Below, piece after piece: positions 33,288-62,818 of a stretch of 64,000 nucleotides of DNA. Both the position numbers and the translations under genes were made by a program. The notes under the pieces are model-generated. The model saw nothing but the letters and a program-made list of their open reading frames with translations. It had not been told where the DNA came from and made no database searches. How positions within the stretch are numbered: the first letter of the stretch is position 1; the number at the start of each line of letters is the position of its first letter. The DNA is from Piscicola geometra (lineage: Eukaryota; Annelida; Clitellata; Hirudinida; Piscicolidae), in NCBI GenBank assembly GCA_943735955.1, contig OX030955.1, positions 4,775,835 to 4,839,834 of the forward strand, read 5' to 3'.

Positions 33288-33865
33288 TTATTAATTATGA
33301 CTAAATTGTTTAAATTAAATAAAGAATTTAAAATAAAATGCACATTTATAAATTTAACTAGCACTAAAATGCAAGGGTGAAATGTATTGTAACTTCGGTT
33401 TACATTTAAAAGTTTAAAAGACCATTCGTTGTAAAATTGAGTGTGTACTTTTAATAATTGAATAAATAATTAAACAGTTTTTCTTGGGCTTCAATACTAT
33501 CTCTTAAACTTTTAATCCAATTTTTTTAATTAACAAAAATTTACTTGTGACATACATTTTTGAATTAGTTCCATTTTAAACTGAGTCTGCACAATAAAAT
33601 TTCTAATAGCTTTACAATAAAATATCTAAGAATTCAAAAACTGCGCACTTTGTTCTAGAATGCTTTCAAGTCCTATTCTACCATACTGATACGTACAAAC
33701 ATTACTTCTTCCCTTCAACTATCCGACTCTGGAATTAGTAGTCAGTAGCGGTCACAACATTTTCATACATTTTCAGTTATTTTTATTTTTTATTCAACGA
33801 TATTTTTGATGTAAGTTTATGCACCAGAAGAGCCCTACACAATATGGAAAGTAGAAAAGAGCAAA
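33288..33865. other. 5' flank of COA6
   Basis: An AT-rich spacer. No exon or clear promoter element was recognised. Confidence 0.4.
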
Positions 33866-34009
33866 CGGCGATGATGCAATGGTAAAGACGCCGGCTCTTT
33901 ACACTAAACGTTTAGTAAACGTCTTGGATAATTCCTGCCATCGCATTGTAGCTAGCGAGGAGAGGACTGTGAAACCACTTCGTTAGACCATGAACCAAAA
34001 AAAAACAAA
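33866..34009 (+). mobile_element. tRNA-derived SINE, family B
   Basis: The head of about 77 bp folds like a tRNA, with end stem GCGATG/CATCGC, box A-like TGATGCAATGGTAAAG and a diverged box B TTGGATAATTCC. A tail follows (TAGCGAGGAGAGGACTGTG) ending in GTTAGACCATGAACC and poly-A. The terminal AGACCA plus poly-A is shared with family A although the heads differ. Confidence 0.6.
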
Positions 34010-34114
34010 ATACACGAAGCAGAGATTTTCAATACCCTTTCTACTGTGTATGTCATTGAGCCCCCATCCTCCATTAAAAAGTAAATAACTTATTAACCAT
34101 GACGAGCATTATTA

Positions 34115-34271
34115 TAGTGGCGTATAACCCGAACGGGCTTCCAGGCCACTTAGGCTGCATATTTTCATTTGCGCCTTTGAGTTACTAGGGCATTGGTTGC
34201 ACTTGAACCTAGGACCTTTCATTATTGGTCAAGCCGAGAGTCGTTGCCGACTCAGCTACCCGTTCACCCTT
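34115..34271 (-). mobile_element. tRNA-derived SINE, family C
   Basis: Read on the minus strand it has box A (GTAGCTGAGTCGG) and box B (AGGTTCAAGTGC) at tRNA spacing, then a body ending near GCCCGTTCGGGTTATACGCC. A single copy is seen here. It could also be a lone tRNA pseudogene, but the extra 70 bp of unrelated body favours a SINE. Confidence 0.55.
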
Positions 34272-37200
34272 TTAACGACTAAGCTTTTTCAAAAACAAAC
34301 ATGTAGGACAATTTGAACTCAAAACATTTTAAAATAGAGATCCCACGCATTTCATGCTTGCTAAGTAAGTTTTTGGAAAACAGATGTTACATATTTATGC
34401 TATTTTTATATCTTTTTATTACTCTTGGCTTATTTAGAGAACTTTCAATCATTTTTGAGCATTAGTCTTTATTATTTTTTTCATTTACTTGTCTTGGAAT
34501 GTTTAGGTTCATATTTATTTTTATCGAATTTTTATTTCAAAACATATTTATAGGTAACTTAGAACAGTAGTTTTTAGAGCCAAAAAAAGTATTTTAAAAA
34601 CAAAATTGAGCTATCAATTACCTAATAATCCAAATGAATATTCAAAGTTTCTTTATTTGAAATATTCTTTCTCTTGAAAATTTCTTTTTTAAAAGCACTT
34701 AATTATGCCTACATACAAACGGAAAAGTTCAAAGAATGAAGGTGAATTTTAATGAGAGCGGCACTCTTCCAAGCCACCACTTGAACCAGCCATTCCAAGG
34801 CTCTTCTTACCAATCGTCAGTTGATAATTCTACCATATTTTTATCGAAGGCTCTGTGGCTGATTTTGAGGCTTTATTTTTGTGAAAAAATATTTTTTAGT
34901 TTCCTTTAGCGTGTTTAACTAGCATATGCTTTTTAACCTCTATATTGACGGGTTTTAAACATATTTTTTGAATTATTGTTTTTATATTGTGTTATTACCG
35001 CATTTATAATTGTGCCTCATCCGATGATTTATCCAGAAGTTATCTTCTTTTTTAAATTTGTTTCTATTCTTAGCTGTTACGATGGCATCATGACAAGGAA
35101 AAAAAAGCTCAATTAATCCAAAAGAAATAAATGTTTTTGTTGATTAAGAATAATCGCAATTTTTCAAAATTCTATAAGCCTTTTTTCTCCTATTTTACGC
35201 TGTGAGAATAATAAAAATAGATATAATATACCCCATCACACAATATTTATTGAGTAATACGACTCCATAGCGATTAGTAAAATATTAAGTTTTTTACCCT
35301 TCTATTAATTATTTTTATAAATAAAATTCAATATCATTTACATTTTATTTTCAAAAATGTCAACAAAATATAGATCGTTTTCGCAATTTAGTATAAGGTC
35401 ACTTTTTTGGTTGAGAAATATAAAATTTATCAGTAATATACATTTTAAAACTCATAAATTTTGATTCAAGTTTCATGAAAGTGAAAATATTTAGTTTCCA
35501 AAAAGCTTTTCTTTTTGAGAAATCTCAAAACGTAGTATTTTTGTAGGACTAAAACGTCATGGGGTTTCAAACTTGATGTAAATCTCAAGAATATAAAACA
35601 ATCAGATGCATTAAAAAGGTTTGAAATATTTCAAAATAAAATATATTAATTTTGAATTAATCATCTTCAAGCAAAATTCAACAATGAAATTCAATAATCA
35701 AGAGTTGATTACAATTTCTAACAACAAGGCATGGATATGAAAAGATAACAACGATAAAGTAATTTTAATTTACACATGCATATATATATATATATATATA
35801 TGTGTAATAATACTAAATTTTAAAAAAATAAATATATACACATACATAGAAGATAATTAAACGATAGCAATCTTGGTATGGGGGGACTCAAGTGCTCCTA
35901 TAAAAGCATCCCTCCACTCCTAAACCACTAACACTAAAGAACTCAAGTGTCTATAGCAAGAATTGAAACCATTTAAAATAGAGTTATATCCAACTAAATG
36001 GTTAAAATTTACGTAGTTAAAAAACAAAATCTGTGGAAGTAATAAAAATATATCATCCCAGTGAATTCTCATTAGTCTCTACGCCTCTTAGCTTACATTG
36101 GGACACCCTATCAATATTGCAAGTACAGAGGTTTAAAAAGAAACTAACAGTCCGTGTTCTCTTCAATGCATGATGTTTTAACTTCTATTCTACAGTGCCT
36201 AAAATTACTTTTACAACTTTATGTAAACGATGAAATGTGGTTAACACACAGTTAATGTATGTAAGTACGTAGTGCTCAACAGAATGTACATAGTGAATGA
36301 TAAATAACTCAAACAACAAGATAATAAATAATTGTTAGAACTTTTTTACACAAATAATAATAATAATAAAATAATAATGAAAGAATCGCAAAGAAGATAA
36401 GAAAAATATTTGGGTGAGTGAAAGGAAAAAATAGAATACCGTAAAATACCAATATATTCGACCACCTTAAACTAATTGTTTTTCCAAATTTCTAAAAATA
36501 TAAATATTTTGTTAATTAATTCAAAAGTTCTTAATTGATAAATATTGAAGTTTTTAGCTTATTTGTCTTTCTATTCTCAACTTCGCTTTTTAAAACATAA
36601 TTGAAATAGGTTTTTACAATTTTAATTTTTTTGAATCTTATCAATATGAATACATTTTTTGTTAAATCTAAAAATTATGTTAAATTGAATTAGGCATAAT
36701 ATTATTGAAATTTAGTTACGAGTACTTTAATTTTTCGTCATGATTACTACAATAGACAGTCTAGTTAATATAATTTATGTCAGAAGTGAAAAGCGAAAAA
36801 ACAGTAATTTTGGCAAAAAATGATCGTGTCTGAACAATATGATATTTTACGGTACGTTTAATATATTTTTTCGGACAAGCGATTATCAAACGACGTGTAC
36901 TTTCCAAAGTTTTAAACGAATAAAAAAAGGCTAAAATCGGAAAAAGCATGGAAATTACTTTACATCGAAAATGCAATAATATCACAAAGCATGATTCATA
37001 TTTCAAGTCAATGTTGTAAATAAGATGCTCATAACAGAGTAGAACGCCTTGAGATTGTTCGTGTTATTTACGCTACGCCAGCACTCATCTAAATCATCCG
37101 GATTCTGTTACACATCCTTACATCTTTACTTATGTTTTAAAATATCTTTCCAGCATTCTATTTGTACATCATTTCGAATATCGAAAAATAATTAGTTCTG

Positions 37201-38637
37201 TTATATTTATTCTTATCGTTTTTTTTCTATATAAAAATAAATATTTTAATAAAATAGCAGCGTTGAAATTGATCGATTAATAAATATAGAATAACATGAA
37301 GAATTATTTTTAATGCAAAAAGTCATGTCCTTACTCGACGCTTAACTAAATTACAAAAGTATTTGACTTATGACCTACCCGTCGGAGGTCTTCTAGGCAT
37401 TGGGGTGATCGAGATAATAACAGGAATAAGAACAGTTGCAGGTTAGAAAATGTAACAATTAGGAGGAATTTTCAATTGACTTGAATAATAAAATTTATTA
37501 CTGAGACTTATGGGCGCAGTAATACTTTCAGTAATGATATCAATAACACTAGTAATACCTATAATAGTGATATCATTATTGAATAAACCTAACAGCATTG
37601 ATAACTATAAAAAGGATGAAAATAGTAAAACCTGGTTATCAATAATGTGAGATCACTCACTTATCCCATCTCATTATTTCCCTTTTTCTCCCTCTCTTCG
37701 AAACGAGTAGATTCCATCTGTTTTATAAATTAGCTGTGTGTATCGCCATTTCCATCTTTATATTTTTAATCTTGCCATCCTGTATAACTATTTACTTGGA
37801 TAAAAAATATAATTGCAAAAAATATTTTAAATCATTGAAAAATAATATATTTTATAAAATAAACATAGCATTGTTTTACTTTTTTCTAAAGATAAATCTT
37901 TCTCATATCATAGAAAAAGTAATGAACGATGCTAATAATTTACTCAAGACTGAGAGAAGAAAAATAAGGAAACTAAGAAACATTATATCCTAACAATCCT
38001 TACTATATTTTCTCAAATATTATTTTTTTGTAAAAATAAATTGTAAAAAACAAACATTATTTAAATTAAGGTTATTAAAAACACAGAAAAGTAAAATAAT
38101 TTTTCTTATATCGCTGTAAAAACATAAAATTCCTAATTGATATCAGCAAGGTCACTATATCTGTTTCGGGCATTCCAAAGATAAAGATAACACTCGATAG
38201 GTGAACGATAATTGAGGTTTGTAACTTATTTGTTAAGGCCAAGTAGGAAGTCATGAGAGAAAGATCAAAAAGAAGGCATTCCGCTTAAGGCCAAGTTATC
38301 AGCTTTGCATGAATCGACCTTTATCGCATCATTAATGCTATCATTGACAAAACGTAGCTTGAGTCGCTCTTTAATTCATTATTGATTATTCTCTTTCCAT
38401 TTCTTTTACTTTTTGTATTCAAAATACGTACGTTTGATTTAAAAAAAAATTTCTGTAACGATTTAACTGAAATTTTCTAAGCCTCAATTTATCAAAGCAT
38501 TTGATAGTGCTAAAGTTGTAATACTGGAGAGTTTCAAATCTAGAAGCTAGAAGTTCAGTTTTTCGTAACTTTCAAGGTTTTTAGAAGGCAAATTACTTCA
38601 AAAAAGTAGTATTAAGTTTTTTTGCTGATCATGAAAG
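34272..38637. other. AT-rich spacer downstream of EGR
   Basis: No firm gene. A weak terminal-exon candidate on the minus strand (about 34752-34833) reads SLGMAGSSGGLEECRSH-stop. A (TA)n run is at about 35779-35802. AT-driven frames at 36761-37006 and 37736-37993 have no recognisable content. A block near 38140-38360 is less AT-rich than its surroundings, with no coding content seen. Confidence 0.4.
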
Positions 38638-54293
<15,656 letters not shown>

Positions 54294-56239
54294 GGTGAGT
54301 TGGGAGGATGGAGTGATGTTAGTAAATAAAGGTAACTGATTTATGGGTTTTAATTGTTTTCCATGTATGATGTGGCTTTTGTGGTTAACTTCAAAAGATG
54401 CGAATAGGTGCTGAACTTTCGAAGAATGTGGAATAAATTGAGGCCTCTGTGTGCGAGATTATTGCAAGTTTCAAACTCTCACTTGAAAGCCTTGTAAAAG
54501 AAAGGTTATTAAATTGAAAACATATTTTACAAGTTATAAAAAATATATTTTTAAATATTTAAGTTTATATTTTTTTATACTTTTTCCATCTATTGTAATT
54601 TCTTTATAATTTAAACTTCAAGTATTCTATTTTTCGTCATTTAGTGCAAGTTTTTAACTCTAGATGATAAAATGTCACTCATTTTGTTTAACCGAGTTAC
54701 AAATTTAACAATTTAAAACCTTGACAGACCTTTTTGCGGGCCTTAGCAAAATCTTTTATTTTACTTTAATTACTCATAAGCTCATTTCAACAATTCAGTT
54801 GATTCAGTTTTCAAACTGAATTGAAAAGCCACATGGAACTATTTAACTCATTGCAGTCAAACCAGCAAAACTTCATAATTACCAGTAAATTAAAACTAAA
54901 ATATTATTAAACAATATCCTACAAAGTTATTTTATAAACCATCTACTTAGTGAGATTCACTCCAGATCGCCAACCAATTCACTTCAAAAACTCCCCTTTT
55001 AAACCACATCCCCACATGCTCTGTATCTCACATCCCTATTATATATTCTCTAATGGTAACTCAAACGTACATATATATGAATAAACACATATATATATAT
55101 ATATATATATTGATTCACTAATATATTTATTCGATTATTTATAACTATCCTATTTAGTATATATACTTAGACATGATTCTTATACTATAGGATTCACAAA
55201 TATTTTATAATAAATAGGATTCGCAAGGTAACTTATTCTTTGAGATATATGCTTGAACATTTTATACACATTGTATATATGAATGTTTGTGTGCGTTTTT
55301 TATATTTTTTATATATTTTAATTTAACACAAACACATACGTTAGAACACTCGCAATGTCACTGTAAACTTTAACATTTAATGACTATCATAGCAAAACAG
55401 ACAACTAAACTACTTTTTGGACGCTTGTCACGATAGAGCATTGAGGAATCCTTGAAGAGTAAGTATTAAACAGAATGAACAAGAGAATGAATGAAATAAT
55501 TCATTATAAATATTCTGTTATTGCATATTTAAAACAACTCAATTTTCCGAATGCTATGTAATTCCATGATGCTTTCTAGTTGTATTAAGCCCCTTAAATC
55601 TTCAAATACTTAAAAGTATTTGTTTTAAATTTAGACAATTTTTAAAAAATTAAATGTTTTTTCATTAGTCTGTAAAAGTTTAAAGCGAAAACATAGCATA
55701 TTTTGGTCAAAATTGTTTTTTAAGGTCTATTTTTCAAAGATCCCGTTGCTTAAAAATTCGCGATTAAAAAAGCACCCAAATACTAAGCGTGTACGAAACT
55801 GTAGGTTCGAAGTTTCTTTATGTTATTCACAAAAGAAAGATCAAAAGCTTTGACATTTGAACAATAATTTTCAATTTCCAACTTTTTAAAACAATAAAAC
55901 GTAAGATTTTAACATGTAAAAAATATTTGTATATTTTTTAGCACACTCAAATGAGTTTGAAGGATATTTTATGGATTCAAGTGCTAAATACAAAACTATA
56001 TCATTCTTGAATCTTACAAATAGCTTTTCCGTGTCAGGATTTTCTGGGAATTACGAGAACAACTTTTGTAGAAATGCCTATGTGATGATGTGATGAGGAT
56101 GATAGGATGATTATTTTGATGGTAATGATTCTAATGATGATTTCTTATTAGCTCAATTATTCGAAAGCTTTTTTATTACTATTCTATATTTGGCTCATTT
56201 GTTTAAAGTTTATTTGAATTAAAACGTTTCTTTTTTTTC
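54294..56239. other. 5' flank of EGR, AT-rich
   Basis: This should contain the EGR promoter (minus strand). No perfect CArG box (serum response element) was found by eye. A near match, CCTATTTAGT, is at about 55149. A (TA)n run is at about 55090-55110. Confidence 0.35.
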
Positions 56240-56880
56240 ACCATATCTCAGTGCTCTGAAAATTCTGTTTTCGGTGATTCTGAGTTGATGCCCGAGCTCC
56301 TAGTGTTGGCGTTTGTATAATCTTTGGACTATAGTTTCTGTCTGTTTGAATGCCTTCCTAACGTCTTTATTTCTTAACTTGTCCATGATGTGTATTACAA
56401 GTATCTTTCTTAATTCTGCCATTTCGAAAACAGTTTTCCATTAGACGAATCATCTTTGGGTGTATACCGTAGTGATGTTACACTCTCCAGAGGCCTTGGT
56501 GCCAAGCACTGTCGGGTGTTTTCTTGAAATGATCAAAGATCAAGTTGTTTGTTTTTTAAGGAGAAAAACTTGTTCCTAGTAGTCTGAGATAAAAAATCTG
56601 TTTTATCGTATCTCGTCTTGGTCTGAAACCAGTTTGTCTTTGTGTCAATTGTGTCTCAATCGAGTTTTTTGTGTGACTATCTCCAGCATGGTTTTGCTTG
56701 CGAAGCATATGGGGCTGATCGTGCGATAGTTTTGGGGATCATGCTCACAAGAAAATTTGTCCAGAGGGTCAAAAACTCACCGTTTTCCATTTCTTGTGGC
56801 AGATTTTTGCAATATTTAGACCGCAATTTTTTCGCTTCTTTTAATAAGCTCACCTACTATGCCTCAGATTCAAGTTGCTT
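56240..56880 (-). mobile_element. decayed RTE-like non-LTR reverse-transcriptase fragment
   Basis: Read on the minus strand, with frameshifts and stops, it gives the RT landmarks in order: HDPQNYRTISPICFASK and TMLEIV, then QTGFRPRRDTIKQIFYLR, a relic of the VFIDFKKAFDRVWH region, and HPKMIRLMENCFRNGR. A later piece follows (IVQRLYKRQH, ITENRIFRALRY). These fit the RTE/endonuclease-RT class common in invertebrates. The YADD catalytic box is not visible, so the middle is lost. Inactive relic. Confidence 0.75.
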
Positions 56881-58304
56881 TTCGGGTCCTAAATAAAAGT
56901 TTATTTGCGTATAATCTTTATAAATAATAACTAGAATAATTTTTTAAAATTATATTCACAAGTTAAAACTACATACTTTTTAAAAAAGTAAAAAAGCGTA
57001 ATATTTTTTTCTTTAATGCGAATAAAGACCTGAAACTTCTAAGTGGTTTGTACTTAGATGATTGCTCATTGAAGAAACACCAAACATTTGGCACTTACAA
57101 AATGGTATAATGGCAGAAAAAATTTCAAAAAAACTAAAAGATATTCAAAATACAAGGAGTCTTTACTTTTTCAAAAAAAGGCATTTAAGTTACTTTTCAT
57201 TAAAAATCTTCAAAAATCTTTTTTATATAATTTACAATAAGCCTTATTATAAGAGTCTTTTATCGAATAAAACTACAAAACCAATTTTAAAACCAACGAT
57301 TTTCCAAAAACGAAACGTTAAATCTTACAAAATTTTAATTTTAAAAACGTATTTTTAGAGCTTTAAGATGGGTGTGTGAAAATATATTTTTGTTTTTCAA
57401 ATTTTAATCTTTAACTTATTTTTACATAAAAATGCATGATAAATAATTTTCTCTGAATAGTCATGATAGTGCTTTAACATTCAAGTATAGCATCGTAATA
57501 ATATGAATATTCATAAACAAAAATAAAAATTCAAGATTCTTTAATAATAATAAGAATAGTAATAACAAGAATAGTAAGAAAACTTAATGTCTTAAACATT
57601 TTTATTTCAAAAAAATAAATTTATATTTATGGCCCTCATGACTGTTTCCGAAGAAATAGTGTGTTGTGTAAGATTTATTCCTTCTACCTATTCATTTTCT
57701 TATATGAAAGAAATTCAAATGATCCTCACGACTAATTATAACTAAAGATGCCTGGTTATTCTATCATTTTCTCTCAAAAAGCATCTTGACCCTTTAAGTG
57801 TCTTTGAGTTTTGATATTTTAAAGACTTATTTTAAAATACAAATTTCCGTTTTTAAATCTCGGTCAACGCCTTCGTCAGTCATCCGAAACGTAGCAAAAG
57901 TGAACGTTTTTCAAAGTAATCGTAGTTAAACGTCAATAAGCCATTTCTTTGATCTTGAGTTTTGAACCTCGAAATATTATTTATATCTAATTAAAAACTT
58001 CAGTTTAAAAAACCGAACTCGCGTTTACGTATCTCTATAACAACTTTCAAAATGACCTTGATTATTGGTACTCAAAATTCAAGCGAGACTCGAGAAGCCT
58101 CTATTGTTTTCGAATAACATAATACAAGGCTATAATTGTTGTCCAGGGAAATAGACTAAGATTCGCTGAGTTCTGCATGTATGTTTCGAGTCAACGGATT
58201 AATAAAATAAAAACTTAACTCAAGAATTTAAGACGCCTAAAACAATTGAGGCTTAAAGTCTTTGGTTTAAGAAGGATTTTATTTACACGAGCCTTTAACC
58301 ATGA

Positions 58305-58445
58305 CTTTGTGGTGGTTAGAGTGGGTGTTTTGGTGGTGGTGGGGATGATGGTGGTGGTGGTTGTGGTGGTGGTGGTTGGGGTGATGATGGTGGTGATGGT
58401 AGTGATGGTGGATGTGGTGCTGGTGGAGATGGTGGTGGATGTTAT
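58305..58445. repeat. TGG/GAT-rich tandem repeat
   Basis: An imperfect TGGTGGTGATGG array. Thr-rich and Val-rich frames on the two strands are repeat translations. Confidence 0.8.
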
Positions 58446-60359
58446 GTAATGTTTTTGATTAGCGTAATGACTAAGAATGATTGTACACAATTGGCAGTGT
58501 CCTAAGAGACGATTGATGGCATGATAATAGAAGCAATAATTTGAATCGGTTAAAGACATAAAGTGAGATTTATTACTTACTTCGGATTGTTGGATGTACT
58601 CAAAACTTGAAAATAATTGTTACAGGGTCTTCATGCTTTTTTGAAAACGACTTACATTTATATGATTCTAAACGTCATCGCTATGAAAATATAATAGTAA
58701 TTTTTAAAAAAATCAATGTGATTATTGATTATAATGAAAATAACATTTCTACTAATCTTCTCATTAAATGAATATGTGGTACTAAATACTGTACTCCTTG
58801 TTATATCGCCGTACTAAAATGGCAGTTGTAAACAAGTTTTAGACAAAAGAAACCATTTTATGATATTTTAATATTTTTAGTTTCAAAATATATTTTCAGT
58901 ATCTCAATATTTATATTGTTAGGTTTCAAGTTGAATTTCAAAGTATCTTATTATACATTGTATCTTAAACCAAGCGACGATTAAGAATCGGTGCTGTCAA
59001 TGATGACGGCTTCAAATGATTAATTGGGTCTACTGCTAAAGTTTTTTCCACAATAGGATTTATATAAGATTAAATAACTTATTTTCTTTGTGGGTCCATC
59101 GATTGGTCAGAATTGGGACCCTCGAACGAAAGTATAAAAAAACTGTATGACATAGAACATTCTAAATCATACTTTTTAAACCATCAACACTAAATTTTAC
59201 TAAAATATCTCTTTGATTCTATTCTTATAGATACGGCTAGAAAAAGAATGTAGAAAATTGAACTATTTACTTTTATTTTGTGACGAAAGTCTAGTTACAC
59301 AATAGAAGTTTTATATTTAATGTTACTTTTTTCTTTCTTTAATAAAAAACTTGGTTTCATTTTTTATAATTAAACCTTCAAAGGCTCAAGACATCTGAAA
59401 AATTTGACTACTTTAGGCAACAATTATATCTGAATAATCAAAAGTTTTTTTTTCATGCTAGATAATTCAAAAATTGTATTTTATTTTTATTATTAAAAAT
59501 TTTACGGTTTATATACTTTTAAAACCCTTTTCAAACCAATGCTTTAAAACACATAACTCTTTAATATCTTATTAATTATTCTTTCTCATCCTTTATGAAA
59601 ATTATAATTCTCAATTTTTTATTAAGTTTTTGCGTAATTTAATACATTTTTAATCATTTAACACTAACTTTGATTAGCAAGAGAAAAGGTATTCTTTTTT
59701 ATCTTAAATATGCCGTTTTGATAGCCTCTTTGCACTTATTTTTGTATTATTATAACCTCTCATAAACTATTTGTTAATTCACCAATTGTAAATGTATTTT
59801 GCCTGCGGTTATGTTAGTTATCTTCATTGTTATCTTTAAAAAACTCCTATTTCTAACTTTTCTTTCAATATTATTTTCTTCATTCTTTTTTAATAACTTT
59901 TAACGCATCGAATAAGAACTATTCGATACCAAATCGAACATTCGGCACAATCTCACTAAAAATTATTTTGATTTTCATTAATTATAATTCCGATTAAATC
60001 CTCATTAAACATCTGCTTGTTCAGTTTCATCTTCAGCACTTTCTATTCTAACATTTCATCTCAATTAAACTCAACACTTTTTATATGCATAGTCAACACT
60101 TTTCTAATTTTCGGTTAAGTTTAAATTTTTTAAAATTAAGTATGAATTATTTGTTTTTTTCAAGCACATTAGTTTTTTACGATGCCTTTGTATCATTCTT
60201 TTTTGATAACTTAGTTTTTTAAATTCTTTCTTTATAAATATATTCGTTTTTGTTACATTTTTCAAAAACAATTAATGAAAACATAATAGCAAAAAAACTT
60301 TTTTTTAAATTCTTTTTTCTTTTTCACTTTAATAGTATAAATGAGTGAAACAGATTCAT
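58446..60359. other. AT-rich spacer
   Basis: No gene, RNA or mobile element was recognised. Confidence 0.45.
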
Positions 60360-60730
60360 GGGCAGCGATTTTGGGGGGGTTCTGGGATCCGGACACTTTT
60401 TGGTAGTGAGGGTCCACCTTAATGTGGACCTCCCACTTTTTTCATTAAAAACATTTTAAAACTCTTTTGTTGATACAAGCATAATCATCAAACATGGCAT
60501 AAAACAGAATATTTTCATAGTAATTCATTTTGAGTATGTGTAGTTAGAATGATATCTGTCTAAGACAAAACTAATCTATGCTTACTTAAATATTCGTATC
60601 AAAACGGGAAGTTTTAAATGTTTTTTTAAGTGGTGGAAATGAGGGTTTCGATCCCAGGACCCCCTCAGGATCATCCATGCTGGGTAGGACTTCCCTCCCT
60701 CTCTCAGATTTGCAGCAGATCACCGCACAT
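60360..60730 (-). mobile_element. MITE-like element, longer copy
   Basis: The right end, reversed, reads GATCTGCTGCAAATCT, as in the copy at 18107. The left end GGGCAGCGATTTTGGG matches that copy's other terminus (reversed GGGCGGCGATCTTGGG). Flanks are AAACAGATTCAT (60348-60359) and AAACAGGTTCAT (60731-60742), a 12-bp duplication with one mismatch. About 371 bp, with an AT-rich interior absent from the shorter copy. No transposase frame is seen. Confidence 0.7.
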
Positions 60731-61568
60731 AAACAGGTTCATAGTTTTTATTGGCTATCGAGATGTTATATTAGTCTCTTTGACGTCTTTCTTAGTTTTT
60801 CAGCATTTATATATTTCAATTTTGACTTAAATCTTTTACATGTACTTTCTACACCACACCAATCAACATCTAAATCTAAGCGCTGGAGGATGAAAAATAT
60901 TTTTGTTTTTATTTGGAATGAAACCATTCAATGTTTTATAAAAAGCGTCAGAAAAATTAATACTGTTTAGAAAAAGTTAATTAAATATAAATAGTCTTGA
61001 AAACACTTAAAAACTCTCTGAAAGCATCATGATTCTAGTGTTTTGTTTTGGAATTAGGCTGTCTACCAAAACCACTTCAAATGAGTTAAGATACTTCATA
61101 ATTTTAAAGAAATAAAATAATAAGGTTTACAATCTTGAATGTACTCTCTAAATTGTTTTTGATAAAAATTAATTTTAATAGTTAAATAAAAAAAATAGAA
61201 AATACTTCTAGAATTTTATAAATCTTATTAAAATTTGAACTTTTAGCACTATTTTAGAATTTATTTTAGTTATAATAAGTGGTAGGTAAGAGGAGAGAAA
61301 AACAAGAGCATAGCAACACAACGCTGAAGCATATAGAATGTTTCATAATACGTATGATGTTTTAATTAATGAAGAGAAGGCTCGAATATAGTACAAGGTC
61401 TTTTTCTGAATTAAAAGATTAGACAGATGAATAGTTTTATAAACTGATGAATGAATAAATGTATATTTTTATTGTTTGCGAGATGGATGAAAAGATAAAT
61501 AACTGAAAAGATGCACTGATATTGATTCAATAAAATATGTATTTATTACTTTAGTGATGAATTGACAA

Positions 61569-61730
61569 CTAATGATAAATGAAACAACAAAAACTCATTA
61601 AATTCTCTTGAGTGAAAGTCTTTTTCTTTTCAACAGTTATCTTGTAAGGGAGGGTGTGGTTGGAGAAGTCACTAACGACTAATGTGGAGATTGCGTCTTC
61701 ATAAGATTTCAAAAAGGGACTAATGGCATA
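61569..61730 (-). CDS. candidate terminal exon, unknown protein
   Basis: After a good acceptor (TTCATTCCTTAG), 53 codons stay open to TAG, reading YAISPFLKSYEDAISTLVV and SDFSNHTLPYKITVEKKK. The stop is followed 22 bp later by AATAAA (minus sense, 61542-61547). The codon mix looks like coding sequence and the block is less AT-rich than its surroundings. No family was recognised and no partner exon found. It may be chance. Confidence 0.3.
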   Translation of the reverse strand, partial: YAISPFLKSYEDAISTLVVSDFSNHTLPYKITVEKKKTFTQENLMSFCCFIYH

Positions 61731-62818
61731 CTAAGGAATGAAACCATCTTTGACATTTAAAAAACGTTCAATCATGAATAGTTGCCGTATTGTGTTGCGT
61801 CATTGTGTGTTGTATTCTAAGGAATGAATTATGATAGTAAAAATAGTAATAATAATATTATTATGCTCATTACTTTTATTTTTATATTAATACTAAAAGT
61901 TATAATTATTATTATAATAAATTAATGTAGAATTGTCTTGTAGTATATTGCAACTTTTGTATGGTCTGCAATTGAAAACAAGAAAAGAATTTGCTAATGA
62001 CTTTAATTAAGCCCTTAAAGATCAATCGTAATTCTTTTTAATCAACTTAAATATCCTACAGTCAACAACAAAGCTGTCTAAAAGTTTCAGCTAAACACAA
62101 AATTAAAAGTTTGAATCTTTAAAAGTTTATTTTCATCCTAAACAGGGCCCTTTCACATATCTCTTCTTATTATCACACCCTTTCAACGTACATTAATCAC
62201 ATGGAGTCAGGCCTGTCATTGAGACAGTCACATCTCCTACGCCAGCGTCTTATTAACTCTTAATGGCATGGGTGAAAGGTTTTTAAATAAAGTTTTGTGT
62301 GGTTTTATTGTTTCTATTTATAAAATGAGTCAAATTTGATTATTTTTAGAAACATTGTGAAATGAGTAAGATTACTACATATATATTTGTATTGCATAAT
62401 TTTAAAATATATATAAATACTTTGTTTTTATAAAAGGTTTTGAAATTTTGATTTTCATTCACATTATATGTTTTTCTATGTTTATGTGTGTTCAAGTGAA
62501 ATAAGAATTAGCTTAAAACACATAGCTGGTATGTGATAAAGGTTGGAAAGAGGCAATACAGAATCAAGACAATGAGACATCGTAAGTATAAAAATTGTTT
62601 ACAGTCTATAAAATAAAAATAAAAATTCAAATTTTTTTCTACTAGAAACTTAATAGCTCTTACCACCAAAATGTGTGGGCTAATATTTTCAAGTAGACAA
62701 AGAAACTTCAAAAAAAATATTGTTTTATTTAAAGTGATTTGCTTTTACTTTCAAGCAACTATAGATAGTAACATTTAAGTGGTTAATGAATTATTCATTT
62801 ATTAATTTTAAATCGGAA
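61731..62818. other. AT-rich spacer
   Basis: No gene was recognised. A more GC-balanced block at about 62195-62275 carries a plus-strand mini-frame of 20 codons (MESGLSLRQSHLLRQRLINS), too short to call. Confidence 0.4.
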
